Part shown: positions 19,689-27,434 of the stretch, one piece after another
Numbering within the stretch: position 1 is the first letter of the stretch
Layout of the letters: each line of letters opens with the position of its first letter
Assembly (NCBI GenBank): GCA_035693025.1
Contig: DASSHI010000047.1
Location: forward strand, 1-42,578
Direction of reading: 5' to 3'
DNA: 42,578 nucleotides
From: VRUE01 sp035693025
GTDB taxonomy: Bacteria > Actinomycetota > Thermoleophilia > Solirubrobacterales > 70-9
Made by a program: the position numbers and the translations under genes
Notes under the pieces: generated by a model
What the model was told of the DNA's origin: nothing
The model's input: the letters and a program-made list of their open reading frames with translations, nothing else
The model's database searches: none

Positions 19689-21164
19689 GTGAGCGCCGTC
19701 ACCGTCACCGAGCCCGCCGCCGTCGCCGCGCCCGAGCAGGTCTCCGACGATCACGTGATCGTGCTTTTCGGGGCTACGGGGGATCTGGCCAGGCGAAAGC
19801 TGCTGCCGGGGATCTTCCATCTGATGCGGGCGGGGCTGATGCCGCCGCGCTTTCGCTTGATCGGGGCCGCCCGCCGCGACATCGGCGACGAGGAGTTCGT
19901 CGAGATGGCCAGGGAGGCGATAGAGAGCTCGGGCCGGCGCTCGCCGTCGCCGGAGGTCGTGGACCGCTTCGTCGGGTGCCTGCGGTTCGTCGGAGTGGGT
20001 GACGGGCTCGAGGCGGTCGCCGATGCCGTCGAAGCAGCGCGGGAGGACCTCGGCCGAGATGCCCGGGTGCTCTTCTACCTCTCGCTGCCGCCGAGCGCTG
20101 CCGGCCCGACGGCGAGGCGGATCGGAGACCTCGGCCTGGACGAGGGGGCGCGGGTGATCACCGAGAAGCCCTTCGGCATCGACCTCGAGTCGGCGAGGGA
20201 TCTGAACGCCTGCCTGCTCTCGGTCTTCCGCGAGGAGGACATCTTCCGCATCGACCACTACCTCGGCCGCGAGGCGGTGCAGAACCTGCTGGCGCTGCGC
20301 TTCGCCAACGGGATGTTCGAGCCGGTCTGGAACCGCAACCACATCGATCACATCCAGATCGACGTACCGGAGACGCTCTCGATCGGCATGCGCGCCGGCT
20401 TCTATGAGGAAACGGGCGCCTTCCGCGACATGGTCGTGACCCACCTCTTCCAGGTGCTGAGCTTCGTCGCAATGGAGCCGCCCACCTCGCTCAGGGCAAA
20501 AGCGCTGATGCTCGAGCGTGAGAAGGTCTTCGACTCGATGGCGCCGCTTGATCCCGCCGGCGTCGTGCGCGGTCAGTACGAGGGGTATCGGGACGAGGAG
20601 GGGGTGGCCCGCGATTCCGACACCGAGACCCTGGTGGCGCTGCGTGCCTTCATCGACAACTGGCGCTGGGACGGCGTGCCGTTCTACCTGCGTTCCGGCA
20701 AGCGCATGGCCGAGGACCGCCACATCCTCACCGTCGCCTTCAAGCAGCCGCCGAGGCGGATGTTCCCGCTCGACTGCAGCGAGATCGCCGAGTCCTTCGG
20801 CCACGACCACCTCACCTTCGAGCTGGGCGAGCCCGGCAGCATCTCGGCCTCCTTCCTGGCCAAGGTGCCGGGGCCGACGATCCATCTGGGGGAGGCCCAC
20901 ATGCGCTTCAACTACGCCGACAACTTCGGCGAAAACACCCACGCCCTGGATCCATACGAGCGACTGATCCACGACGTGATGTCGGGTGACCGGACCCTGT
21001 TCACGAGCTCGGAAGGGATCGAGCGCCTCTGGGCCGTCTCCGAGCCGCTGTTGGAGGAGCCACCGCCGGTGGAGGCGTATCCGGCGGGGAGCTGGGGCCC
21101 GCCGGCGATCGACGAGCTGATCGCGCCGCGCCGTTGGCACCTGCCCAGCACCCACGTCGACTGA
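19689..21164 (+). CDS. zwf: Glucose-6-phosphate 1-dehydrogenase
   Basis: 491 residues from GTG 19689. Motifs: VIVLFGATGDLARRKLLPGIFHL (NADP loop), VITEKPFGIDLESA, RIDHYLGREAVQNLLALRFANGMFEPVWNRNHIDHIQI (active-site signature with the catalytic His), and WEGVP-like WDGVPFYLRSGKRM. It oxidises glucose 6-phosphate to 6-phosphogluconolactone and makes NADPH, the first step of the oxidative pentose phosphate pathway. It stands alone here, with no pgl, tal or gnd alongside. A GGGTAT box occurs at 19667-19672 without a recognisable GTTT -35 at the right distance. A clean hairpin terminator follows. Confidence 0.95.
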   Translation: MSAVTVTEPAAVAAPEQVSDDHVIVLFGATGDLARRKLLPGIFHLMRAGLMPPRFRLIGAARRDIGDEEFVEMAREAIESSGRRSPSPEVVDRFVGCLRFVGVGDGLEAVADAVEAAREDLGRDARVLFYLSLPPSAAGPTARRIGDLGLDEGARVITEKPFGIDLESARDLNACLLSVFREEDIFRIDHYLGREAVQNLLALRFANGMFEPVWNRNHIDHIQIDVPETLSIGMRAGFYEETGAFRDMVVTHLFQVLSFVAMEPPTSLRAKALMLEREKVFDSMAPLDPAGVVRGQYEGYRDEEGVARDSDTETLVALRAFIDNWRWDGVPFYLRSGKRMAEDRHILTVAFKQPPRRMFPLDCSEIAESFGHDHLTFELGEPGSISASFLAKVPGPTIHLGEAHMRFNYADNFGENTHALDPYERLIHDVMSGDRTLFTSSEGIERLWAVSEPLLEEPPPVEAYPAGSWGPPAIDELIAPRRWHLPSTHVD

Positions 21165-21173
21165 GAACGGAAA

Positions 21174-21193
21174 AGGGCCCCCTGAGGGGCCCT
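21174..21193 (+). terminator. Hairpin terminator after zwf
   Basis: AGGGCCCC-CTGA-GGGGCCCT, an 8-bp stem with 4-nt loop, 9 nt after the zwf stop. Only a weak CTAGCTT follows. Confidence 0.7.
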
Positions 21194-21328
21194 CTAGCTT
21201 CCGAAGGACGTACCGCCAGAGTTCGAATAGCTGGCTCGTCGGTCCTCAAGTCTGTTGCGCTGCTGATTGAGAAACACCGCGTAGGTTGAAAAGTTGCACC
21301 AATTGGATCGGCGCGCCGGGCGACAAAC

Positions 21329-21355
21329 TTGAGCGCGGCTCCCCGCTGCTAGATT
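21329..21355 (+). promoter_or_regulatory. Promoter of tRNA-Val
   Basis: TTGAGC (21329-21334) and TAGATT (21350-21355), spacing 15, end 12 nt before the mature tRNA. The region 21194-21328 holds no gene I can support. Confidence 0.5.
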
Positions 21356-21367
21356 CAATCCTGCCCA

Positions 21368-21440
21368 GGGCGCATAGCTCAGTTGGGAGAGCGCCGCCTC
21401 GACAAGGCGGAGGTCACTGGTTCGAGCCCAGTTGTGCCCA
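21368..21440 (+). tRNA. tRNA-Val (anticodon GAC)
   Basis: 73 nt. Acceptor GGGCGCA (21368-21374) with TGTGCCC (21433-21439) including one G-T pair, discriminator A; D-arm GCTCAGTTGGGAGAGC; anticodon arm CCGCC-TCGACAA-GGCGG, anticodon GAC; T-arm CTGGTTCGAGCCCAG. CCA is not encoded. The cupin gene starts 26 nt downstream. Confidence 0.95.
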
Positions 21441-21465
21441 TTCCGTACCTCTCGAAGGAGTTGCA

Positions 21466-21927
21466 ATGGCCCATCGCCTCCTGCGTGCCGGCGACGCCTT
21501 TTGGCGCGAGTCGAACCAGATGCGGGTGCTCAACACCGATCTCGGCAAGCAGCTCGAGGCCGCTGCCCTGGGAGCGCGGCTCTGGCGGCTGGGGCCGGGC
21601 CAGGCCTCGACCAAGCACCGGCACTTCGCGACGGAGGAGCTCTATGTGGTCCTCGAGGGAAGAGGACGGATCCGGGTCGACGACGAGGCGCTCGAGCTCG
21701 GCCCGCTCGATGCGCTTCTGGTCGAGCCGGAGTCCGTCCGACAGGTCTTCAACGACACCGACGAGGACGCCCTCTGGTTGATCCTGGGCGCGCCGCCGGA
21801 GGGCGCGAACACCCTCGAGATGAGCGAGCAGACGCTGCGCTCGCTCTATCCCGAGGGCCCACGGTCGCTGCCGCCGGAGCTCGGCGGCGGCGAGTTCAGA
21901 CCGCCGCCGGCAGACGAACCTCGGTAA
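21466..21927 (+). CDS. Cupin-domain protein
   Basis: 153 residues from ATG 21466, with GAAGGAG 6 nt upstream. Conserved cupin motif 1 (GPGQASTKHRHFATEELYVVLEGRGRI, with the two His and Glu metal ligands) and motif 2 (LGPLDALLVEPESVRQVFNDTDEDALWLILG). This is a single beta-barrel metal-binding domain; substrate unknown. The C-terminal tail is Pro-rich. The 3' end overlaps the convergent VOC gene by 32 nt. The tRNA-Val lies directly upstream and may share its transcript. Confidence 0.85.
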   Translation: MAHRLLRAGDAFWRESNQMRVLNTDLGKQLEAAALGARLWRLGPGQASTKHRHFATEELYVVLEGRGRIRVDDEALELGPLDALLVEPESVRQVFNDTDEDALWLILGAPPEGANTLEMSEQTLRSLYPEGPRSLPPELGGGEFRPPPADEPR

Positions 21928-22324
21928 GGCGGATGCTGTTGCCAGAGGGATCGCGGAAGCCGGAGTCGATTCCGTAAGGCCGCTCTTCGGGCGCCTCGCT
22001 GAACTCGACCCCGCGCGCCTTCAACTCCTCGTAGGAGGCCCGGCAGTCCTCGGTGGTGAGGAACACCGTGCCGGCGAAGCCCTTGGCCATGACCTCGCGA
22101 ACCTGCTCGGCGGTCTCGCCGTCCATCATCGGCGGCTCGGGGATCGCCATCAGGACGATCGAGACGTCCTCCTGGCCGGTCGGGCTGACGGTGAGCCAGC
22201 GGAAGTCACCCATCTCGGGCAGGGTGACGTCGGCACGGACCTCCATCCCGACCTTCTCGGTGTAGAAGGCGAGTGCCTCCTGCTGATCGTGGACCCACAG
22301 CTGTGCGTTGGCGATCTTGATCAT
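21896..22324 (-). CDS. VOC (glyoxalase/bleomycin resistance) family protein
   Basis: 142 residues with two paired beta-alpha-beta modules: IANAQLWVHDQQEALAFYTEKVGMEVRADV…FRWLTVSPTG and GTVFLTTEDCRASYEELKARGVEFSEAPEERPYGIDSGFRDPSGNSIRLTE. This is the common actinobacterial VOC form; function (metal-dependent isomerase, dioxygenase or antibiotic binding) cannot be fixed. ATG 22322-22324 has AAGGAG upstream. The AraC gene lies 39 nt upstream on the same strand and may be co-transcribed as its regulator. Confidence 0.87.
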   Translation of the reverse strand: MIKIANAQLWVHDQQEALAFYTEKVGMEVRADVTLPEMGDFRWLTVSPTGQEDVSIVLMAIPEPPMMDGETAEQVREVMAKGFAGTVFLTTEDCRASYEELKARGVEFSEAPEERPYGIDSGFRDPSGNSIRLTEVRLPAAV

Positions 22325-22363
22325 CGGTTTCTCCTTGCTCGACGGAACGGTTCGCCGCCGATG

Positions 22364-22798
22364 CTAGGCCGATGCTTCGGCGCTGTCTTCTCGAAACGTG
22401 CGGTTTCGGGGCCGGCCATAGGCGCGCACGACGCAGCTCGGAACGGTCACGTAGGCGGAGGCCGGCGGGAAGGAGGCGCGGTAGACCGTCGGCGACTTGC
22501 CGTACGTGCGCGAGAAGCTGGTGGTGAAGGAGCCGACGCTCTGCAGGCCGACGGCGAGGCAGATCTCGGCGACCGAGTTGTCGGTGGTGCGCAGCAGCGC
22601 CGCGGCGCGCTCGAGCCGGCGCGTCAGCAAATAGGCATGGGGAGGCTCGCCGAAGGCACGGCGGAACTCGCGGCTGAAGTGAGCGCGCGAGAGCCCGGCG
22701 GCCCTCGCCATGTCGTCGACGTCGAGCGGCTCGAAGTAGCGGGCGTCGGCAAGGTCCCGTGCGCGCAGTAGGTGCCGGGCGGGAGGGACGTGGGCCAT
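22364..22798 (-). CDS. AraC-family transcriptional regulator (DNA-binding domain only)
   Basis: 144 residues holding just the two helix-turn-helix units of AraC: LDVDDMARAAGLSRAHFSREFRRAFGEPPHAYLLTRRLERAAALL and SVAEICLAVGLQSVGSFTTSFSRTYGKSPTVYR. A sensing domain is missing; a short C-terminal tail remains. The ATG (22796-22798) shares its bases with the divergent membrane-protein ATG and has no ribosome-binding site, so the real start may differ. The VOC gene downstream is the probable target. Confidence 0.85.
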   Translation of the reverse strand: MAHVPPARHLLRARDLADARYFEPLDVDDMARAAGLSRAHFSREFRRAFGEPPHAYLLTRRLERAAALLRTTDNSVAEICLAVGLQSVGSFTTSFSRTYGKSPTVYRASFPPASAYVTVPSCVVRAYGRPRNRTFREDSAEASA

Positions 22799-24686
22799 GG
22801 GGCAGTTTAGGCTCGGCGACCTCGTGATCGGTACCTATGCGGCGGTTGTGGCGGTTTGCGTTTCCTCGCTGGCGATCGGCCAGGCGGGGCTGGTGCTCTG
22901 CGGCGCCCGGCGCTGGTCCTGGCTTTCGCCCGCGGCGGGCCTGGCGCTGCTCTGCGCGGTGTGTTGGGCAACGGTGCGGATGCCGGGCCATGGCGCGGTC
23001 TCGGCGATCGCCGTGCTGCTCCTGACCGTCGCGGCGCTGCTCTACCTGCGTAGTCGGCTCCAGGGCGGGGGGGAGGCGCTGCGCTGGGGCTGGCCGGTGG
23101 CCCTCGGCGCCCTGATCGCCGCTTCGCTTCCCTTCGCGGTCGAAGGCCACTTCGGCATCCTCGGCACGGGCTTCAACCCCGACATGTCCCAGCACCTGCT
23201 GGCGACCGACCGCCTCGCCCACGGCGAGGGCTCGCAGCTCCTGCACCAGGGTTATCCGCTCGGCCCGCACTCGATCGTCGTCGCCCTCAACAAGGGTCTC
23301 GGCATCGGCATCGTCCAGGGCTTCGACGGCCTGACGATCGCCGCCGCCGTCATCGCTCCGCTGACCGCCCTCACCGCCTTCGGCGATCGACCCCGATGGC
23401 GAGGCACGGCGGCGGCCCTCCTGGTCGGCCTCCCATACCTGGTCGCCTCCTACTACGCCCAGGGCGCCTTCAAGGAGCTGATCCAAGCTCTCCTCGTCCT
23501 CGCCTTCGTCCTCGCCCTCCGCGAGAGCACCCGAGCGTGGAGGGACCTGACGCTGCGCTTCGTCCCGGCCGCGCTTCTGGCAATCGGCTCCGTATACGTC
23601 TACAGCTTCCCCGGCCTCGCCTGGCTGGCAGCCATCGCAGTGATCTGGGCGATCGCCGAGTGGGCTCGGGGCAGATCCGGATCTGCCGGGGGTGGCGAGG
23701 TGTCGGGGGGGTCCCCAGCGCAGCGGCGTCCGTTTTTCGCCCCGGAGCCATTCTCGGACGGCCTCAAAACTCCATGGCGAAAAACCCAGCAAGCAGGGGA
23801 CCCCCCCGACACCTCGCCAGGACCCGCGGGCTTACGCGCCCTGTCCCTTGCCGTCCTCGTGTTCGCCATCGGCACCCTCCCCGAGCTGGGCCGGATGATC
23901 GACTTCCACAGCTTCGAGACCTTCGACCCCAACGGCCCCGGCTTAGGCAACCTCTTCGGCCAGATCTCGCCGTTCACGGCATTGGGCATCTGGTTCTCTG
24001 GCGACTTCCGCCTCGCCGCCGGCAGCGGGGCGGTGCCCGCATTCGCCTACTTCGCGGGCGCGGCCTTCGCCGCGTTGCTCTTCGTCTACGGGCTGGTCGT
24101 CTGCTTGCGCCGCCGCGAGACGACGATCCTCGCCGGGGTCGCGGTGGTGGCGCTGCTCTACCTGGCGGCCCGGATCGGCGGCACTCCCTACACCTCGGCC
24201 AAGGCGCTGGAGATCGCCGCACCGTTGGCGACGCTGACGATCCTCGTCGCGCTGCTGCGCCGGCCGGTCGCGCTCCTCTACGTCGCGCTCGCGAGCCTCT
24301 GTTCGCTGCTCGCCCTCGCCAATGCTCCGGTCGGCCCAACCTCCTACTCGCCCGCCCTCACCGGCCTGCGCCCGCTGCTGGCAGGCGGCTCGACCCTGGT
24401 GCTCGCGCCCGACGAGCTGCTCGCCGACGAACACGGTGAGCGCTACATCGTCTGGGAGCTGCGCGGCGGTCGCGTCTGCATCCAGCCTGCCAGCACCGCC
24501 GGCGGCGCGCCCCCCAGCGGCATCCGCTTCTTCGTCACCGCCGGCACGGCGCATGCGCCGTTCAACCGGCTGACCCTGCGTCGCCGCACCGGCCCCTACG
24601 CCGTCTGGGAGCGCCGCGGTGGGCTCGAGGGCCCGAGCCCGTGCCCGCTGATCGCCGTGCGCCAGGCGCGCGCCGGCGCCGAATGA
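22797..24686 (+). CDS. Polytopic membrane protein (GT-C-like), interrupted in frame by a palindromic element
   Basis: 629 residues, about 11-12 hydrophobic segments, for instance VAVCVSSLAIGQAGLVL, LLLTVAALLYL, LLAIGSVYVYSFPGLAWLAAIAVIWAI, AFAALLFVYGLVVCL, LYVALASLCSLLALA. The first large external loop has NPDMSQHLLATDRLAHGEG…GYPLGPHS, reminiscent of the acidic active-site loop in GT-C glycosyltransferases; a sugar-lipid substrate is possible but unproven. The soluble C-terminal part follows. Residues about 295-345 (GEVSGG…PPDTSPGPAG) are low-complexity and coded by the palindromic element 23694-23818. ATG 22797 follows GGGAGGG by 9 nt. Confidence 0.72.
   Translation: MGQFRLGDLVIGTYAAVVAVCVSSLAIGQAGLVLCGARRWSWLSPAAGLALLCAVCWATVRMPGHGAVSAIAVLLLTVAALLYLRSRLQGGGEALRWGWPVALGALIAASLPFAVEGHFGILGTGFNPDMSQHLLATDRLAHGEGSQLLHQGYPLGPHSIVVALNKGLGIGIVQGFDGLTIAAAVIAPLTALTAFGDRPRWRGTAAALLVGLPYLVASYYAQGAFKELIQALLVLAFVLALRESTRAWRDLTLRFVPAALLAIGSVYVYSFPGLAWLAAIAVIWAIAEWARGRSGSAGGGEVSGGSPAQRRPFFAPEPFSDGLKTPWRKTQQAGDPPDTSPGPAGLRALSLAVLVFAIGTLPELGRMIDFHSFETFDPNGPGLGNLFGQISPFTALGIWFSGDFRLAAGSGAVPAFAYFAGAAFAALLFVYGLVVCLRRRETTILAGVAVVALLYLAARIGGTPYTSAKALEIAAPLATLTILVALLRRPVALLYVALASLCSLLALANAPVGPTSYSPALTGLRPLLAGGSTLVLAPDELLADEHGERYIVWELRGGRVCIQPASTAGGAPPSGIRFFVTAGTAHAPFNRLTLRRRTGPYAVWERRGGLEGPSPCPLIAVRQARAGAE
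23670..23687. repeat. 18-nt perfect palindrome
   Basis: GGCAGATCCGGATCTGCC, self-complementary throughout, 6 nt before the large inverted repeat in the membrane-protein gene. It may be part of the same insertion. Confidence 0.6.
23694..23818. repeat. Nested palindromic element inserted in frame in the membrane-protein gene
   Basis: Perfect 23-nt inverted arms at 23694-23716 and 23796-23818 (each with a seven-base G or C run). Inside, GTTTTTCGCC (23732-23741) pairs perfectly with GGCGAAAAAC (23776-23785). The 125-bp element keeps the reading frame and adds a Gly/Pro-rich loop between membrane segments. It resembles a MITE or a protein-coding palindromic element rather than a terminator. No transposase is present. 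Confidence 0.75.
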
Positions 24687-24690
24687 TGGA

Positions 24691-24714
24691 TTTGGGGGTC
24701 CATAGGCCCCCAAA
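24691..24714 (+). terminator. Hairpin between the membrane protein and thrS
   Basis: TTTGGGGG-TCCATAGG-CCCCCAAA, an 8-bp perfect stem, 4 nt after the upstream stop and 21 nt before the thrS start. Flanked by AAAG rather than a T-run. Probable terminator. Confidence 0.55.
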
Positions 24715-24735
24715 AGCAGCAATCGGCGGGAGGCG

Positions 24736-26691
24736 ATGTGGCCACGTAGCATGAGGGCGATGGAGGCTGCGACCAAGATCACCGTGAAGTTGCCCGACGG
24801 GACGCCGCTGGAGCTGCCCGAGGGCGCCTCCGGCGCCGAAGCCGCTGCGGGGATCGGGCCCGGCCTCGCCAAGGCGGCACTGGCGATCCGCGTCGACGGC
24901 GAGCTGCGCGATCTCTCCGCGCAACTGCCCGACGGCGCCGAGATCGCGATCCTCACCGACCGCGATCCCGAGGCGCTGGAGCTGATCCGCCACGACGCGG
25001 CCCACGTGATGGCCGAGGCCGTGATGGAGCTCTATCCCGGGACCAAGGTGACGATCGGCCCGCCGATCGAGCAGGGCTTCTACTACGACTTCGAGTTCCC
25101 GCCGGACGTGAAGGTCAACGAGGAGGACCTGGAGCGGATCGAGGCGGCGATGCGCGCCCACATCGAGGCCGACGAGGCCTTCGAGCGCCGCGACGTGCCC
25201 GTCGCCGAGGCGATCGAGGTCTTCCGCAACCAGGATCAGGGCTACAAGGTCGAGCTGATCGAGGATCTCGTCCGCGACGAAGGGGTGGAGACCGTCTCGC
25301 TGTATCGCAACGGGCCCTTCGAGGACCTTTGCCGCGGGCCGCACGGGCCCGGCACCGGGCGGATCAAGGCGATCAAGCTGAGCTCGCTCGCCGGCGCCTA
25401 CTGGCGCGGCGACGAGAGCCGCGCGATGCTGACCCGGATCTACGGCACCGCCTTCTTCTCGAAGAAGGATCTCAACCTCCACCTCGAGCGGATCGAGGAG
25501 GCGAAGGCGCGCGACCATCGCCGCCTCGGCCCGCAGCTCGGCCTCTTCATGCTGCGCAAGGAGGCTCCCGGCATGCCCTTCTGGCTCTCCCACGGCACGA
25601 TGCTGCTGCGCCTGATCGAGGCCGAGGTGCAGAAGCAGCTGCGCAAGCGCGAGTACGTCGAGATCAAGACGCCCCACCTGATGGACGTCGAGCTCTGGCA
25701 CCGCTCCGGCCACTGGGACAACTACCAGGAGAACATGTACTTCACCGAGTCCAAGGAGCGCCAGTACGCGATCCGGCCGATGAACTGCCCCGGCGCCTGC
25801 CTCGTCTTCGACTCCGAGCGTCACTCCTACCGCGAGCTGCCGCTGCGCATGGCGGAGTTCGGCCAGGTCTCCCGCGCCGAGCGCGAGGGTGTCCTGCACG
25901 GGTTGCTGAGGGTGCGCGCCTTCACCCAGGACGACGCCCACATCTACTGCACGCCGGAGCAGATCGTCGACGAGGTGGACGGCATCTGCGAGGCGATCGA
26001 CGAGCTCTATGCACGCTTCGGCTTCGAGGACGTCCACATCGAGCTCTCGACCCGCCCGGAGAAGTCGATCGGCAGCGAGGAGCAGTGGGAGCAGGCGGAA
26101 GCGGCGCTGCGCGACGCGCTCGCCAGCCAGGACCGCGAGTACACGCTCAACCCCGGCGACGGCGCCTTCTACGGGCCGAAGATCGACTTTCACGTCACCG
26201 ACGCGCTTGGCCGCTCGTGGCAGTGCGGAACCTGCCAGGTCGACTTCTTCATGCCCGAGCGCTTCGACCTCACCTACACCGGACCCGACGACGAGGCGCA
26301 GCGGCCGGTGATGATCCACCGTGCGCTGCTCGGCTCGCTCGAGCGCTTCGCCGGCATCCTGATCGAGCACCACGGGGGTCGTTTCCCCGTCTGGCTGGCG
26401 CCGGTGCAGGCGACAGTGCTGCCGATCTCCGATCGCCACGTCGAGTTCGGAGACCGGGTGGCCGCCGAGCTGCGCGAGCTGGGGGTCAGGGTCGAGGTCG
26501 ACCGCCGTTCGGAGTCGATCGGCAAGAAGGTGCGCGATGCCGAACTGGCCCGCAACCCGTACATGCTCGTCGTCGGGGACCGCGAGGAGGAGAGCGGCGA
26601 GGTGGCCGTGCGCTCCCACGGCGAGGGCGAGCTGGGCGCGATGAGCTACCCCGACTTCGCCGCCCTCGTGCACCGCGCCGAGGCGGCGTGA
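24736..26691 (+). CDS. thrS: Threonyl-tRNA synthetase
   Basis: 651 residues. N-terminal TGS domain (ITVKLPDGTPLELPEGAS), editing domain with HDAAH (HxxxH) and DLCRGPH zinc-binding set, class II catalytic core with MNCPGACLVF (motif with the Cys zinc ligand), GQVSRAEREGVLHGLLRVRAFTQDDAHIYC (motif 2) and GSLERFAGILIEHHGG (motif 3), then the anticodon domain (PISDRHVEFGDRVAAEL…). It charges tRNA-Thr with threonine. Starts at ATG 24736, 24751 and 24760 are possible; the TGS domain begins right after ATG 24760, and GGGAGG is best spaced for neither, so the start is uncertain by 8 residues. Complete and apparently normal. Confidence 0.95.
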   Translation: MWPRSMRAMEAATKITVKLPDGTPLELPEGASGAEAAAGIGPGLAKAALAIRVDGELRDLSAQLPDGAEIAILTDRDPEALELIRHDAAHVMAEAVMELYPGTKVTIGPPIEQGFYYDFEFPPDVKVNEEDLERIEAAMRAHIEADEAFERRDVPVAEAIEVFRNQDQGYKVELIEDLVRDEGVETVSLYRNGPFEDLCRGPHGPGTGRIKAIKLSSLAGAYWRGDESRAMLTRIYGTAFFSKKDLNLHLERIEEAKARDHRRLGPQLGLFMLRKEAPGMPFWLSHGTMLLRLIEAEVQKQLRKREYVEIKTPHLMDVELWHRSGHWDNYQENMYFTESKERQYAIRPMNCPGACLVFDSERHSYRELPLRMAEFGQVSRAEREGVLHGLLRVRAFTQDDAHIYCTPEQIVDEVDGICEAIDELYARFGFEDVHIELSTRPEKSIGSEEQWEQAEAALRDALASQDREYTLNPGDGAFYGPKIDFHVTDALGRSWQCGTCQVDFFMPERFDLTYTGPDDEAQRPVMIHRALLGSLERFAGILIEHHGGRFPVWLAPVQATVLPISDRHVEFGDRVAAELRELGVRVEVDRRSESIGKKVRDAELARNPYMLVVGDREEESGEVAVRSHGEGELGAMSYPDFAALVHRAEAA

Positions 26692-26760
26692 TTCCCCTAT
26701 ACTTGCCGCACTTGTTCGCAGGCACGTCAAATCCTTGAACCCCCACCGGTCCTCTAACTA

Positions 26761-27348
26761 GTGCCGGTCCCGCGCAGGTTCGACCGACGTCCGCCGGAGC
26801 GCGATTCGACGCGCATCAACGAGCGCATCCGCGTTCCCAAAGTGCGCCTGATCGGCGCCGACGGGGAGCAGCTCGGCATCGTCGAGATCGCCGAGGCGAT
26901 GCGTCGCGCCCAGGAGGCGGACCTCGATCTGGTCGAGGTGGCCCCCGGCTCGAAACCGCCGGTCACCCGCCTGCTCGACTACTCGAAGTACAAGTACGAG
27001 CAGGAGCAGAAGCAGAAGCAGGCGCGCAAGCACCAGACGCAGGTCAACGTGCGCGAGATCAAGCTGCGGCCGAAGATCGCCGACCACGACTACGAGACCA
27101 AGAAGGGCCACGTCGAGCGCTTCCTGCGCGGTCGCAACAAAGTCAAGATCACGATCATGTTCCGCGGCCGCGAGCAGGCTCATCCGGAGCGCGGCCGCGA
27201 CCTCCTTCAGCGCCTCTTCGACGACCTCGACGGGCTCGCCACGATCGAGTCGGCGCCGCTCCAGGAAGGGCGCAACATGAGCATGATGCTGGCGCCCTCT
27301 AAAGAGGTCACGGCGGAGCAGGACCCTCCCGATGGGGATTCCACTTAA
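26761..27348 (+). CDS. infC: Translation initiation factor IF-3
   Basis: 195 residues. N domain: INERIRVPKVRLIGADGEQLGIVEIAEAMRRAQEADLDLVEVAPGSKPPVTRLLDYSKYKYEQEQKQKQARK; C domain: EIKLRPKIADHDYETKKGHVERFLRGRNKVKITIMFRGREQAHPERGRDLLQRL. IF-3 binds the 30S subunit, blocks 50S joining and checks the initiator tRNA. The start is GTG 26761; an in-frame TAA 4 nt upstream rules out a longer form, and no purine-rich ribosome-binding site is seen. A -10-like TATACT lies at 26698-26703. The last nine codons and the stop are within the palindromic element 27321-27433. Confidence 0.95.
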   Translation: MPVPRRFDRRPPERDSTRINERIRVPKVRLIGADGEQLGIVEIAEAMRRAQEADLDLVEVAPGSKPPVTRLLDYSKYKYEQEQKQKQARKHQTQVNVREIKLRPKIADHDYETKKGHVERFLRGRNKVKITIMFRGREQAHPERGRDLLQRLFDDLDGLATIESAPLQEGRNMSMMLAPSKEVTAEQDPPDGDST

Positions 27349-27433
27349 CTTTTTCGATGGATCGTCTTAGGGCTGGCGCCCGAAGGCCTGCGACGAAAAA
27401 GTACAAGACGTTCCATCCCCATCGGGACGGTCC
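27321..27433. repeat. Imperfect palindromic element at the infC/wecB 3' junction
   Basis: Arms 27321-27339 and 27415-27433 match at 18 of 19 positions as inverted repeats. An inner pair CTTTTTCG (27349-27356) and CGAAAAAG (27394-27401) is perfect, with GC-rich hairpins in the middle. It covers the last codons of infC and ends one base before the wecB stop. It may act as a bidirectional terminator with T-runs on each side, or be a mobile palindromic element. Confidence 0.7.
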
Positions 27434-27434
27434 T

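Noticed and set aside
21194..21624. Minus-strand frames over tRNA-Val (NGHNWARTSDLRLVEAALSQLSY and MGTTGLEPVTSALSRRRSPN)
   Set aside because: Both are antisense translations of tRNA-Val, a common annotation artefact; the tRNA cloverleaf is complete.
22206..23792. Minus-strand frame of 528 codons opposite the AraC and membrane-protein genes
   Set aside because: Low-complexity shadow; the AraC helix-turn-helix and the hydrophobic pattern of the plus-strand gene are in other frames.
26704..26760. Leader peptide or riboswitch before infC
   Set aside because: The 57-nt leader has no start codon followed by a useful frame and no stable paired structure by eye.
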